DNA of 64,000 nucleotides from JBAZZQ01 sp041658725 (GCA_041658725.1 JBAZZQ010000007.1:1-64000); one strand, 5' to 3'; counted from the stretch's first letter, positions 52,197 to 60,634 are shown. The notes: generated from the letters alone by a model not told the origin. Numbers and translations are program-made.

Positions 52197-53043
52197 ACAC
52201 AAATTTTCCGACAACGGCAATTCCATACTTGTCCGCCAAGGCGATCATTTTTTCTTTTTCAATCATAATGGTCTTACCCGCCTGGACGACCAAAGCGCTG
52301 CCGTGATATTGATGCATTTTTTCGATCGTCTCCGGTCCGACCGTAGGCACGTCGAACCGCATGTCCTGATGTTTTTGCGAGACCTTAATAAGCGTCCAGT
52401 TTCCCCTGACCAGCCGGCCTGCTCGTTCGATCATCGCGTCCGTTCCTTCAATCGCTTCCACGGCAATGATGTCTTTCTCACGCACCGCCAGCGATTGTCC
52501 CACGTCCAACTCCGCGATCTTCTGGGCAATCGGCCAGGCGAATTCAATGTCTTCCAAAATCTGCCGCGAAACATTTCGCCGCGTCATCACGCCCGCCTCG
52601 GCCATCGCTTGCTCACAATATTTCACCGAATTGACCACCGTGATCCCTTCTTCCTGTAATTCATCCGCCAGGGCACTTAAAATAGCGAGATTCCGCCGAT
52701 CCTGCTTGGCTCGCCGATACCATATCCGAATCGCCCGCAAGTCCGGGATATATCGCCAAATCCGCCAACCCGAAAACGCATCCGTCTTTTTCACCCCACC
52801 TGCCAAGATCAATTCCCCGGCTCCGAATTTTTTCGTCAGCTTAATCCATCGCCCCACCCTCGCGATCGGCACCCACCAAAACCGGTCCGCCAGTTGGGCC
52901 AACTCCGCGGACGCCTGGTCCCGAATGCCCAAAACACAAACTTCCAGCCCCGCCTTTTTCGCCCCGCGCACTACCAGAAACGGCAAACCACCATTGCCTG
53001 CCACGATAACCAATTTCTGTGAGTTTGATATTCCATTAGACAT
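52195..53043 (-). CDS. lpxI: UDP-2,3-diacylglucosamine pyrophosphatase LpxI
   Basis: A 282-residue LpxI (DUF1009), which hydrolyses UDP-2,3-diacylglucosamine to lipid X in lipid A synthesis. 'LVIVAGNGGLPFLVVRGAKK' at the start, 'LAVREKDIIAVEAIEGTDAM' and 'TVGPETIEKMHQYHGSALVV' near the end are diagnostic. It agrees with the LPS transport genes at 2.3-5 kb and indicates a lipid A-bearing outer membrane. The start region (53043) is embedded in the 'TTAGGATTTAGTCATT' repeat and has no ribosome site, so translation initiation is unclear. Confidence 0.88.
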   Translation of the reverse strand: MSNGISNSQKLVIVAGNGGLPFLVVRGAKKAGLEVCVLGIRDQASAELAQLADRFWWVPIARVGRWIKLTKKFGAGELILAGGVKKTDAFSGWRIWRYIPDLRAIRIWYRRAKQDRRNLAILSALADELQEEGITVVNSVKYCEQAMAEAGVMTRRNVSRQILEDIEFAWPIAQKIAELDVGQSLAVREKDIIAVEAIEGTDAMIERAGRLVRGNWTLIKVSQKHQDMRFDVPTVGPETIEKMHQYHGSALVVQAGKTIMIEKEKMIALADKYGIAVVGKFV

Positions 53044-53044
53044 T

Positions 53045-53095
53045 GGGTTTTAGTCATTGATTAGACATTAGTCATTAGGATTTAGTCATTGAATC
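53045..53095. repeat. 'TTAGGATTTAGTCATT' family repeat between frr and lpxI
   Basis: Contains TAGTCATTAGGATTTAGTCATT-type sequence shared with 35309-35372 and 40981-41060. Here it fills the whole gap between two genes on the same strand. Confidence 0.65.
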
Positions 53096-53097
53096 CT

Positions 53098-53658
53098 CTA
53101 TACTTCTTCAATTTCTTTTACTTTCGCCGCCAGGGTTTCATCGATTTTTTTTTCATATTCTTTCGTCAGGTTCTGCACTTGCTCCTTGCCCTTTTCGGCG
53201 TCGTCTTCCGGCAGCGTGCCTTCTTTTTCTTCGGTGTCGATGGTTTTGTTCGCGTCGCGGCGGGCGTTTCTAACGACCAGTTTAGCATGCTCGCCTAGTT
53301 GCCGGACCTGGTGTGATAGTTGCTTTCGTCGTTCACCCGAAAGCGATGGAATTACCAGCCGGATTATTCGACCGTCGGATTGCGGGGTGATTCCGAGTTC
53401 CGAGGCTTGAATCGCATGGACGATTTCCTTGATGCTTGTCGGGTCGAATGGTTTGATGACGATCAGATTGGCTTCCGGCGTCGAGAGCTGGGCCAACTGC
53501 CGCATGTCCGTCATGGCACCGAAATAATTCACCTTAATATGTTCCACCAGAGCGGTGCTGGCTCGACCCGTGCGAATACTGCGAAGCTCATTTTTGAGGA
53601 AATCCCCCGCGTTTGACATTTCCTCTTCCGCGCTCAACAAAATATCGTCCAACGGCAT
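53098..53658 (-). CDS. frr: Ribosome recycling factor
   Basis: A 186-residue RRF that, with EF-G, splits ribosomes after termination. The three-helix-bundle pattern and 'RTGRASTALVEHIKVNYFGA' near residue 30, 'IKPFDPTSIKEIVHAIQASE' and 'LSGERRKQLSHQVRQLGEHA' are typical. The length is normal. GAGGAGGT seven bases before the ATG is a strong ribosome site. pyrH lies 15 bases upstream, the usual tsf-pyrH-frr order, here interrupted by an MNT-HEPN pair between tsf and pyrH. Confidence 0.95.
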   Translation of the reverse strand: MPLDDILLSAEEEMSNAGDFLKNELRSIRTGRASTALVEHIKVNYFGAMTDMRQLAQLSTPEANLIVIKPFDPTSIKEIVHAIQASELGITPQSDGRIIRLVIPSLSGERRKQLSHQVRQLGEHAKLVVRNARRDANKTIDTEEKEGTLPEDDAEKGKEQVQNLTKEYEKKIDETLAAKVKEIEEV

Positions 53659-53673
53659 AACAGCACCTCCTCG

Positions 53674-54423
53674 TTAATCTCGAATAATACTACTGGTTAT
53701 TTTTCCGGCAATCACTTTTTCGATTTTGTCCAGGTCCTCGAAGTTAAACACCACGATGGGCATTTTCGTTTCCTGGCAGATTCGAATCGCCGTCAGGTCG
53801 ATAATCCCCAGCCGGCGATCGATCACTTCATCGTACGTCAATCGGTCAAACCGTTCGGCGTTGGGATTCTTGTGGGGATCTTCCGAATACACTCCATCCA
53901 CCTTGGTGGCTTTGAATATGGCGTCGGCTCCCAATTCGGCGGCACGAATGGCGGCGCAGGTATCGGTTGTGACATACGGATTTCCTGTCCCGCCCGCCAA
54001 AATCACGACTTGCCCAGCCGAGAGATACCCCATGGCCGTTTCCACATTATACAATTCCACAAAATTTCCCACATTAAACGCTGAGAGTAATTTTGTGCTT
54101 TGTCCCATTGCGTTAAGCGTTTCTCGCAGCCCCAGCCCGTTAATCGTCGTGGCGATCATACCCATCTGGTGAGCCGCGAAGGGCCGGATCAGCTTGCTTT
54201 CCGAAAGATTCGCCCCGCGCAAAAGATTTCCGCCACCCACTACGACCGCGATTTCCAATCCCGACTTGGCCGCACCGATCACCTTTTGGGCCAAGACCGC
54301 CAAATGCTCCTGGCTGACGCCTTTGGTCCCCACTCCGCTCAGACTTTCGCCCGTAACCTTCAGAACAATCCGGCGATATCCGATTTTTTGATTTTTAAAA
54401 TTATTCATCTCGATTCTTTTCAT
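53674..54423 (-). CDS. pyrH: UMP kinase
   Basis: A 249-residue bacterial UMP kinase of the amino acid kinase fold, phosphorylating UMP to UDP. 'RIVLKVTGESLSGVGTKG', 'VVVGGGNLLRGANL' and 'LAGGTGNPYVTTDTCAAIRA' are the expected blocks. I use the ATG at 54423; an internal ATG at 54408 lacks a spaced ribosome site. frr follows. A small AGGGCG/CGCCCT hairpin (about 54446-54470) lies upstream. Confidence 0.93.
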   Translation of the reverse strand: MKRIEMNNFKNQKIGYRRIVLKVTGESLSGVGTKGVSQEHLAVLAQKVIGAAKSGLEIAVVVGGGNLLRGANLSESKLIRPFAAHQMGMIATTINGLGLRETLNAMGQSTKLLSAFNVGNFVELYNVETAMGYLSAGQVVILAGGTGNPYVTTDTCAAIRAAELGADAIFKATKVDGVYSEDPHKNPNAERFDRLTYDEVIDRRLGIIDLTAIRICQETKMPIVVFNFEDLDKIEKVIAGKITSSIIRD

Positions 54424-54518
54424 GAACGGCTACCCTATAAAAATTAGGGCGACCGTTTTAGCCGCCCTGTGTATCTTACTTTTCCATGTTACTTTTTGCA
54501 ATTTACATTTTTGAACTT

Positions 54519-54803
54519 TCAATTCAAAAACCAAACGGGTGGTTCACCCACCGGAACTCTCTGTTCTCTGACCGAGTGATGCGAGACCAGTTTTTCAATT
54601 TCATGCGTTCTGGGGAAATTTATCTTTTCCCAGACCAAGAGAGCCCTGATGTATTTTTCCACGCACTGCTGGGCATGAAAGCAAACGGTGTCTGTGGGAC
54701 ATTCCCGGCCTAACTTAAGCGTGTGGGTAGCATTGGTAAAATCATTTTCGGCCTTGGATACCCATTCTCGGACGACGGTACCGATGTTTTCCTTCTCGAA
54801 CAT
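54519..54803 (-). CDS. HEPN-domain protein of an MNT-HEPN pair, apparently truncated
   Basis: A 94-residue helical HEPN domain. 'REWVSKAENDFTNATHTLKL' and 'CFHAQQCVEKYIRALLVWEK' are the classic first helices, and THEIEKLV marks the third. Family members usually continue for 25-40 residues, with a YAVESRYP-like end that is missing here; the tail SVREQRVPVGEPPV looks unrelated. The gene is probably damaged. Its start overlaps the upstream nucleotidyltransferase gene. HEPN proteins act as RNases neutralised by the partner MNT. Confidence 0.6.
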   Translation of the reverse strand: MFEKENIGTVVREWVSKAENDFTNATHTLKLGRECPTDTVCFHAQQCVEKYIRALLVWEKINFPRTHEIEKLVSHHSVREQRVPVGEPPVWFLN

Positions 54804-55113
54804 AGAGGATTTTTCCTTCCCGCCAGGCGGGGTATTCAATCGTTCCGATGACTTCTTTTCGCCACTCGAAATCCTCCGGCGTGGAGATAACGACATCCTT
54901 CGGTACAGGAATATCGTGAAGAACGTGTCGAACTTCCAGGCATTTTTCCCGCAGGGAACCTTTTACAGGCATGACAATCAATAAATCGATGTCGCTGTCC
55001 GGTCCGGCCTGGTTGCGGGCGTGGGAGCCGAACAGGATGATTCGGTCCGGATCGAATTGCTTGACGATGCGAGTCACGATCCGTTGAATTTGCTTTTTGA
55101 AGGACGGTTGCAT
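54742..55113 (-). CDS. MNT-type nucleotidyltransferase, antitoxin-like
   Basis: A 123-residue minimal nucleotidyltransferase. The catalytic signature ILFGSHARNQAGPDSDIDLL carries GSx10DxD, and a later acidic residue lies in 'ISTPEDFEWRK'. In MNT-HEPN pairs this subunit transfers nucleotides to the HEPN toxin and silences it. The start is taken at 55113 (MQPSFKKQ), because the longer reading begins inside a CTCACGGTCGCGTC repeat. The C-terminus overlaps the HEPN gene by about 60 bases. The pair sits between tsf and pyrH. Confidence 0.75.
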   Translation of the reverse strand: MQPSFKKQIQRIVTRIVKQFDPDRIILFGSHARNQAGPDSDIDLLIVMPVKGSLREKCLEVRHVLHDIPVPKDVVISTPEDFEWRKEVIGTIEYPAWREGKILYVREGKHRYRRPRMGIQGRK

Positions 55114-55123
55114 TAAAAAATCC

Positions 55124-55146
55124 ACTCCCTCACGGTCGCGTCTCTT
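55124..55146 (-). repeat. Dispersed repeat, CTCACGGTCGCGTCTCTT variant
   Basis: A variant of the repeat at 2208, identical in type to the copy at 47742-47764. It lies between tsf and the MNT gene. Confidence 0.8.
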
Positions 55147-55155
55147 TGTGATTAC

Positions 55156-56052
55156 CTAGCAGGCCTTGCCGCTTCCGCCCACCTCGAATCGCAAATATTT
55201 TGTAACGGTGATCGGCTTCCCGACGGCTTTGGAGACTTCATCGATGACCTGTTTGACTGTTTTCTTGTCGTCTTTGACGAACGGCTGTTCCAGCAGGACG
55301 CGATCGTTGTACCACTTGTTGATCTTGCCCATCGTCATTTTCTCGATGATATTCGCCGGTTTTCCTGCCGATTGCAGTTCGACCTGGCCTTTGATTATCT
55401 CTTTTTCCTTTTCGACGATTTCGGCGGGAACCTGCTCGCGAGTCACCGCGGTCGGATTCACGGCGGTAATGTGCATGCACAGGTCCTTGGCGAGTTGCAC
55501 GACTTGTTCGTTATTTTTTATCGACGGATCGACTTCCATCTGCAGGAGGACGGCCACCTGTCCGTTATGATGCTCATAACTGCTGATATAACCGCCGCAG
55601 AGTTTACCAAACTGGCTGACCTGCATATTCTCGCGCAATTTATTGATCGCGTCATCCATAACGTCTTTGACGGTTTGATTCGCGTCACAGGTCAATTTCT
55701 GGGAAACCAATTTTTCAGCGCTATCCGGCATGGCATCCAGGCCCGCGACGTGTTGGGCAATTTTCTTGCACATGCTCTGGAAAATATCATTGTTGGCCAC
55801 CGGTGAGGTTTCGCATCGCACCTGCAAGATCGCTCCGCAACAACTGCAATCGCTGATATAGGTCGCCACCCTGCCTTCCGCCGTCTCGCGTCCCAGTTTG
55901 CTGGCCGCGGCCATCGCCCCGGACTTGCGAAGAAAGTCTTCCGCTTTTGTAATATCGCCGTCAGTCTGCGCTAATGCCTTTTTACAGTCCATCATCGGAA
56001 GCTGTGTCCGCTCCCGTAATTCCTTTACCAATCCCGCCGTTATCTCTGCCAT
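55156..56052 (-). CDS. tsf: Elongation factor Ts
   Basis: A 298-residue nucleotide exchange factor for EF-Tu. The N-terminal UBA-like part ('LVKELRERTQLPMMDCKKAL') reads TQLPMMD where TGAGMMD is usual, a lineage-specific change. The dimerisation and coiled-coil regions follow ('GGYISSYEHHNGQVAVLLQM'). The length is slightly above the E. coli protein. AAGGAG lies nine bases before the ATG. rpsB is directly upstream, the conserved order. Confidence 0.93.
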   Translation of the reverse strand: MAEITAGLVKELRERTQLPMMDCKKALAQTDGDITKAEDFLRKSGAMAAASKLGRETAEGRVATYISDCSCCGAILQVRCETSPVANNDIFQSMCKKIAQHVAGLDAMPDSAEKLVSQKLTCDANQTVKDVMDDAINKLRENMQVSQFGKLCGGYISSYEHHNGQVAVLLQMEVDPSIKNNEQVVQLAKDLCMHITAVNPTAVTREQVPAEIVEKEKEIIKGQVELQSAGKPANIIEKMTMGKINKWYNDRVLLEQPFVKDDKKTVKQVIDEVSKAVGKPITVTKYLRFEVGGSGKAC

Positions 56053-56102
56053 TGCGTTATACGCTCCTTTTATTTTTCAATTTTATATTCTTATTAAGTA
56101 CA

Positions 56103-57044
56103 TTACGCCGACGCCGGGGTTGAACTCTGTTCCGGCGGCAAGGCAACTTGAGGTTGTTCTATTATGGGTTGTTCCACTGGTTTTTCTACCACCGGTTCAG
56201 TTACAACCGGCGCGGGTCGCGGCGCGGGAGCCGGTTGCGGTGAGTATCGTTGCTGTTGCTGCTGCGGGGGGCGTCGTCTCGGCCGGCGCTGTCTTTGTTC
56301 CTGATCGGGGGAATAACCTTCCTGAATGGTCGGCTGTTCCGTTATCACCTGTTCTTCCGGACGGGCGGCCATACCTTCCGCTATCGCATCCGTCAATTCC
56401 TTTAGAACGATTTCGATTCCACGCATGGAATCGTCATTTCCCGGGATCGGAATATCGGCCCAATCCGGATCGCCTTCGGTATCGATTAAACAAATCGTCG
56501 GAATATTTAATTTCTTGGCTTCCTTGACCGCGATATGCTCAAACCCCGGATCGATAATAACCATCACCTTCGGCATCCTTTCCATTTTTCGGATACCTTC
56601 GAGGTTGCGTTTCATTTTTCTCATCTCGCGGGTCAACGTGGAGATCATCTTTTTGCTGTAATTGGCTAGCTCGCCCGTCGCTTCCAACTTTTCCAGTTCT
56701 TCCAACCGGGCCAGCCGAGAACGGATCGTGCGGAAATTCGTCAACGTTCCGCCCAGCCATCGTTCATTCACGTAGTGCATATTGCCGCGTTGGGCCTGGG
56801 CTTGGACCGCGCCCCGGGCTTGACGTTTCGTCCCCACAAACAAGACGTCCCCGCCCATAGCGACGAGCTTGGCGAGATACTTCTTGGACCGCAGAATTCC
56901 CTTTAGGGTTTCTTTGATATCGATGATGTGGATCATGTTTCGTTTTCCGAAGATATACGGTTTCATCTTCGGATTCCAACGGCTGACACGGTGACCAAAA
57001 TGAATACCGGAATCCAATAAATCGCGCACTAATTCAGAAGCCAA
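56103..57044 (-). CDS. rpsB: Ribosomal protein S2 with long Gln/Pro-rich tail
   Basis: A 313-residue S2, part of the small ribosomal subunit. The core (residues about 1-228) is standard: 'LLDSGIHFGHRVSRWNPKMK', 'ERWLGGTLTNFRTIRSRLAR' and 'PGNDDSMRGIEIVLKELTDA'. The last 80 residues are a low-complexity tail of Arg, Gln, Pro, Val and Glu, absent from ordinary S2. AAGGAG seven bases before the ATG supports the start. tsf follows in the same transcript. Confidence 0.95.
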   Translation of the reverse strand: MASELVRDLLDSGIHFGHRVSRWNPKMKPYIFGKRNMIHIIDIKETLKGILRSKKYLAKLVAMGGDVLFVGTKRQARGAVQAQAQRGNMHYVNERWLGGTLTNFRTIRSRLARLEELEKLEATGELANYSKKMISTLTREMRKMKRNLEGIRKMERMPKVMVIIDPGFEHIAVKEAKKLNIPTICLIDTEGDPDWADIPIPGNDDSMRGIEIVLKELTDAIAEGMAARPEEQVITEQPTIQEGYSPDQEQRQRRPRRRPPQQQQQRYSPQPAPAPRPAPVVTEPVVEKPVEQPIIEQPQVALPPEQSSTPASA

Positions 57045-57338
57045 TCGCTATCTCCTTATTAAATTGATAAAAAAAAACACTTCTGGCAACATTCAAGCAT
57101 ATTGCCAATACTGATACTGATATTTCCATAAACAAAGGAACCTCTTAAGTTACCTTTTGGAGTTAAAGCTGTCAAGACGTATTTTAGCCAAAATTTATTT
57201 GCTTTTGATCTCGTCAAAAGATAAATTCTAGGGCTGGATTCAGAAAATAACGGAATCTTTGGGGCAACCGGGGTTGGTTGCCTCTTTTGCAGGGTGGGCT
57301 TTGGCTCACCATTTTACTTTTTAGAACAGGAGTTGAAA

Positions 57339-58343
57339 ATGGCAATCACGATTTATTACGAAAGCGACACGGACCTGAATTTTCTTAAAAACAAGACCGT
57401 CGGCATCGTCGGCTATGGTTCCCAGGGCCATGCCCACAGTCAGAATCTGCGGGACAGCGGGGTAAAGGTTATCGTGTCCGAACTTCCAGGCACGGACAAT
57501 TACAAACTCGCGGTGGAAAACGGTTTTAAACCGATGACCGCCGCCGATCTGACCAAGCAGGCGGATTTGATCATCATCACCGTCCCCGATGAAGTTCAGC
57601 CCATCGTGTTCAAAAACGAAATCAAACCAAATCTGACCGCCGGAAAGGCTCTCGGTTTTTGCCACGGATTTAACATCCACTTCGGCCAGATCGTTCCGCC
57701 GAAAGATATCGACGTGATTATGATCGCCCCGAAGGGTCCCGGCCACCTGGTCCGCAGCGAATATCAAAAAGGCGGCGGCGTGCCGTGTTTGATCGCGATC
57801 TACCAGGACGCCAGCGGTAGCGCCAAGAAACTGGCCCTCGCCTGGTCGGCAGGTATCGGCGGCGCTCGTGCGGGCGTCATCGAGACCACATTCGCCATTG
57901 AGACCGAAACCGATCTTTTCGGTGAACAGGTAGTCCTGTGCGGCGGAGTAACCGCTCTGGTCAAAGCGGCCTTTGAAACCCTCGTCGAAGCCGGCTATCC
58001 GCCCGAAATTTGCTATTTCGAATGTATGCACGAGCTAAAATTGATCGTGGACCTGTTCTACCAGGGCGGGATCAATTACATGCGTTACAGTGTCTCGAAC
58101 ACCGCCGAATACGGCGATCTGACTCGCGGCCCGCGGATCATCAACGATCAAACCAAGCTCGAGATGAAGAAGATATTGGACGAGATCGTCAGCGGAAACT
58201 TCGCCAAGGAATTCATCCTGGAAAACCAGGCCGGCATGCCGAGCTTCAAGGCCCTTTACAAAAAGGACTACAACCACCCCATCGAAGTCGTCGGCCGCCA
58301 ACTGCGAAAAATGATGAAGTGGATCAACGCGAAGGAAGTTTAA
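57339..58343 (+). CDS. ilvC: Ketol-acid reductoisomerase
   Basis: A 334-residue class I KARI, the second enzyme of branched-chain amino acid synthesis; it isomerises and reduces acetolactate with NAD(P)H and Mg. The Rossmann motif 'GIVGYGSQGHAHSQNL' is followed by a short beta2-alphaB loop (VIVSELPGTDN). Metal ligands lie in 'TETDLFGEQVVLCGG' and 'CYFECMHELKLIVDL'. AGGAG six bases before the ATG at 57339 sets the start. It is separate from ilvBN (24-26.5 kb), and a terminator follows. Confidence 0.94.
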   Translation: MAITIYYESDTDLNFLKNKTVGIVGYGSQGHAHSQNLRDSGVKVIVSELPGTDNYKLAVENGFKPMTAADLTKQADLIIITVPDEVQPIVFKNEIKPNLTAGKALGFCHGFNIHFGQIVPPKDIDVIMIAPKGPGHLVRSEYQKGGGVPCLIAIYQDASGSAKKLALAWSAGIGGARAGVIETTFAIETETDLFGEQVVLCGGVTALVKAAFETLVEAGYPPEICYFECMHELKLIVDLFYQGGINYMRYSVSNTAEYGDLTRGPRIINDQTKLEMKKILDEIVSGNFAKEFILENQAGMPSFKALYKKDYNHPIEVVGRQLRKMMKWINAKEV

Positions 58344-58387
58344 GAAGCTGACAGCAAACAGCGTACAGCTAACAGCCAGGATTGTAA

Positions 58388-58415
58388 GGGCGGGTTTTCA
58401 AACCCGCCCTTTTTT
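58388..58415 (+). terminator. Rho-independent terminator after ilvC
   Basis: GGGCGGGTTT pairs with AACCCGCCC around TTCA-type loop bases and is followed by TTTTTT. Confidence 0.85.
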
Positions 58416-58495
58416 CATGTTTCAACTTTTTATATTATTGAATATAATAAAGAATATCCTAAAAGACGATTTCGCTTTATGTCAAGGAGATGATT

Positions 58496-58834
58496 ATGCC
58501 GGTCAAACCCAAACGATCGTTAGCCATTCAAAGGCGGCCTGAAATATCCCTACGGCAAATCAAACATCTGCTTCGAAAACACCTGCCCGAATTTCGTCAA
58601 AAATATGGTGTTCAAAGTTTGGGTATCTTTGGTTCTTACATCCGCAAAGAACAAAAACCTCGAAGTGACCTGGATATCCTGGTAGATTTTGATCGAGACA
58701 TCTCCTTAATTCAATTTGTCAATCTGGAACTTGAACTCAGCGACTTGCTGGGAGTCAAAGTAGACCTGGTGGACAGGGAAACCCTCAAACCCGAGATTGG
58801 CAAAAATATCCTTCGGGAGGTCGTAGGTTTGTGA
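58496..58834 (+). CDS. mntA: MntA-type nucleotidyltransferase antitoxin
   Basis: A 112-residue minimal nucleotidyltransferase with GIFGSYIRKEQKPRSDLDIL (GSx10DxD) and 'VKVDLVDRETLKPEIG', which holds the third acid. In HepT-MntA (type VII) systems MntA adds AMP to a Tyr of the toxin. The ATG at 58496 is six bases after AAGGAG; an ATG at 58490 overlaps that site. Its stop overlaps the GTG start of hepT by four bases, so the two are coupled. Confidence 0.85.
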   Translation: MPVKPKRSLAIQRRPEISLRQIKHLLRKHLPEFRQKYGVQSLGIFGSYIRKEQKPRSDLDILVDFDRDISLIQFVNLELELSDLLGVKVDLVDRETLKPEIGKNILREVVGL

Positions 58835-59187
58835 AGGCTAAACGATCCATCATCGATTATCTACGAGATATACAAGACGCTGCCGAAAAAGGAATTTGTT
58901 TTACGAAGGGTATAGACTTTGAATCCTTCAACGGCAATGACGAAAAAATCTTTGCGGTCATTCGCGCAGTCGAGATCATCGGTGAGGCAGCCAAACATAT
59001 CCCAAATTTCATTCGGCAACGATACCCAGAAATTCCCTGGCGGGCCATCGCAGGCATGCGAGATAGGTTGATTCACGACTATTCAGGTATTCGTATCAAA
59101 CAGGTTTGGCTAACCGCACATCAAGACCTGCCAGCCTTGGCCGACGTCATTAACAAGATACTTAAGGATTTGCAAACTGACCCATAG
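58831..59187 (+). CDS. hepT: HepT-type toxin ribonuclease (DUF86)
   Basis: A 118-residue HEPN (DUF86) protein. The catalytic and modification motif Rx4HxY is intact in 'MRDRLIHDYSGI' near residue 78, and 'AVEIIGEAAKHIPNFIRQ' is typical. It is an RNase toxin neutralised by MntA through modification of the motif Tyr. Translation starts at GTG, overlapping the mntA stop (GTGA). Unlike the HEPN gene at 54.5 kb, this pair looks complete and functional. Confidence 0.87.
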   Translation: MKAKRSIIDYLRDIQDAAEKGICFTKGIDFESFNGNDEKIFAVIRAVEIIGEAAKHIPNFIRQRYPEIPWRAIAGMRDRLIHDYSGIRIKQVWLTAHQDLPALADVINKILKDLQTDP

Positions 59188-59219
59188 ATCGCCGTCTCAA
59201 TAATAATTTTCCTAGATTT

Positions 59220-59639
59220 TCATTTTTTCTCATCCAAGTGTTTCAGATGTTCCTCAATTCGGGCCAGGGTATACAGGATTTGTTGTTGACGGAATCCCCG
59301 CAATCGATAGAGGCGGATGGCCAGCGACACGGTGCAGATAATGGCGATCCACAACAAGAAATAGGCCAGCACTGGCAGGTACGGTGTGGGAGGAACCTTG
59401 CTGCCGGAAACAGAACTCAGCGATTGAACCAGCCCCGACGACTCCAGCACCCTGCCCAAGAGGAACACTAGCGCCAGGAGAATCCAACTGATGGCCGTGG
59501 CCCACTTCATCCGAGTGATTCGCCTTTTCTCCAAGTGAACCATCCGGTGAAGCTTTTTTTGCTCTTCTTCTGAAAGCCGTCCAGGTTCCATCCCGTTTTG
59601 CTTGAGAAGTTCATGGACCATTTTTTTTTCATCTGTCAT
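59220..59639 (-). CDS. Two-helix membrane protein coupled to an ECF sigma factor
   Basis: A 139-residue protein with a charged helical N-terminus (about 45 residues, 'LSEEEQKKLHRMVHLEKRRI') and two membrane segments (about residues 48-66 and 85-107), then a basic helical tail. Its start overlaps the end of the ECF sigma gene by 11 bases. Position and topology suggest an anti-sigma-like or sensory partner, but there is no ZAS zinc motif, so this remains inference. I do not recognise a named family. Confidence 0.6.
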   Translation of the reverse strand: MTDEKKMVHELLKQNGMEPGRLSEEEQKKLHRMVHLEKRRITRMKWATAISWILLALVFLLGRVLESSGLVQSLSSVSGSKVPPTPYLPVLAYFLLWIAIICTVSLAIRLYRLRGFRQQQILYTLARIEEHLKHLDEKK

Positions 59640-60183
59640 GGCTTAAATCCTCCATTGCTCGACGCAGTGAGCGTTTCGCATAAAAAATTCGTGACCGAAC
59701 CGTTCCGATAGAACAACCAATAACCTCGGCGATTTCCTGGTATTCCATCTCCTCCAGAAATCGCAGCACCAGCACTTCCCGCTGCTCAAGGGGGAGCTTT
59801 TCCAGTCCTTGGTGAATTTGGGCAGCATCCTCGGCTGAAAAAGCATCCACAGTGTATTCTCCTACTGTCGGTACGTCCTCCTCCTGGAGGACACTTGGCA
59901 ACCGCTTTTCTTTCTTCAGATACTGATATGCCTGGTTCCTAGCGATGCGATACAACCAGACCTGGAACGCCTCAGGTCGTTCGAGCGTCCTAAGTTTTCG
60001 GTAAACCGACAGCCAGACCTCTTGGACAATGTCGTCGGCACGAAAGATGTCCCCGATCAGACGGCGGACAAAGTACCGCAGCGGATCATGATAACGTTGA
60101 ATGACCTGCTCAAAGGCGCTCTCATCGCCGCCTTGACATCGTAAGATCAGAAGTTCTTCTCTTAGCCGTGGTATCGGGTTCAT
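59629..60183 (-). CDS. ECF sigma factor
   Basis: A 184-residue extracytoplasmic-function sigma factor. Region 2 is 'YVLVQRYHD'-like, reading 'FEQVIQRYHDPLRYFVRRLI', with DDIVQEVWLSVYRKL. Region 4 is 'EQREVLVLRFLEEMEYQEIA', then GCSIGTVRSRIFYAKRSLR. The ATG at 60183 follows AGGA and gives the typical length; longer starts at 60195 and 60261 are poor. It is coupled to the membrane protein downstream. Target promoters are unknown. Confidence 0.88.
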   Translation of the reverse strand: MNPIPRLREELLILRCQGGDESAFEQVIQRYHDPLRYFVRRLIGDIFRADDIVQEVWLSVYRKLRTLERPEAFQVWLYRIARNQAYQYLKKEKRLPSVLQEEDVPTVGEYTVDAFSAEDAAQIHQGLEKLPLEQREVLVLRFLEEMEYQEIAEVIGCSIGTVRSRIFYAKRSLRRAMEDLSHDR

Positions 60184-60313
60184 ATCCGTCCTCATGATAA
60201 TAGATGATCCCCACCACGAAAAGTTCAAAAGAAAAACGAAATTTTTATGGAAATGATCCACCCAATCAGATTCAGCTTACATCGTAGCTTACCCTTCGGC
60301 CTTTGCTACCCAC

Positions 60314-60634
60314 TCAGCCGTAATTGGCTTCATAGAGCACCTTTCCGGTTTTAAGAATGTCCCGGATAAAACTATCACCTATTGCCAGCCGCTGTTTAAT
60401 TTTTTCCGGGGTTTTGACGAGCAAATCAAGGGGAAACCCCGCTCGAACCTTCAGCCGTATCTCCACTGCCTTAGCCACCGGTTTTTCCTTAAAGGGCATA
60501 ATGACTAAAAGGTCCACATCCGAATCCGGTGTTGGTTTGCCCCAGGCATACGAGCCAAACAAAATAACCCGTTGCGGATGAAATTCAGTGACAATCCGTT
60601 GGCTGATTTCATATATTTTTTTCATACGGATCAT
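60314..60634 (-). CDS. MNT-type nucleotidyltransferase, orphan
   Basis: A 106-residue minimal nucleotidyltransferase: ILFGSYAWGKPTPDSDVDLL carries GSx10DxD, and 'FPLDLLVKTPEKIKQRL' supplies the third acid. No HEPN gene follows, so it is not an ordinary MNT-HEPN pair. AGGA five bases before the ATG at 60634 supports this start. A 49-residue protein gene ends 23 bases upstream on the same strand and is probably its partner. Confidence 0.75.
   Translation of the reverse strand: MIRMKKIYEISQRIVTEFHPQRVILFGSYAWGKPTPDSDVDLLVIMPFKEKPVAKAVEIRLKVRAGFPLDLLVKTPEKIKQRLAIGDSFIRDILKTGKVLYEANYG

Noticed and set aside
57255..57315. Attenuator or riboswitch upstream of ilvC
   Set aside because: Two hairpins are present (GGCAACC/GGTTGCC and GGTGGGC/GCTCACC), but the second resembles the dispersed hairpin after lpxI, and no leader peptide rich in branched-chain codons is visible.
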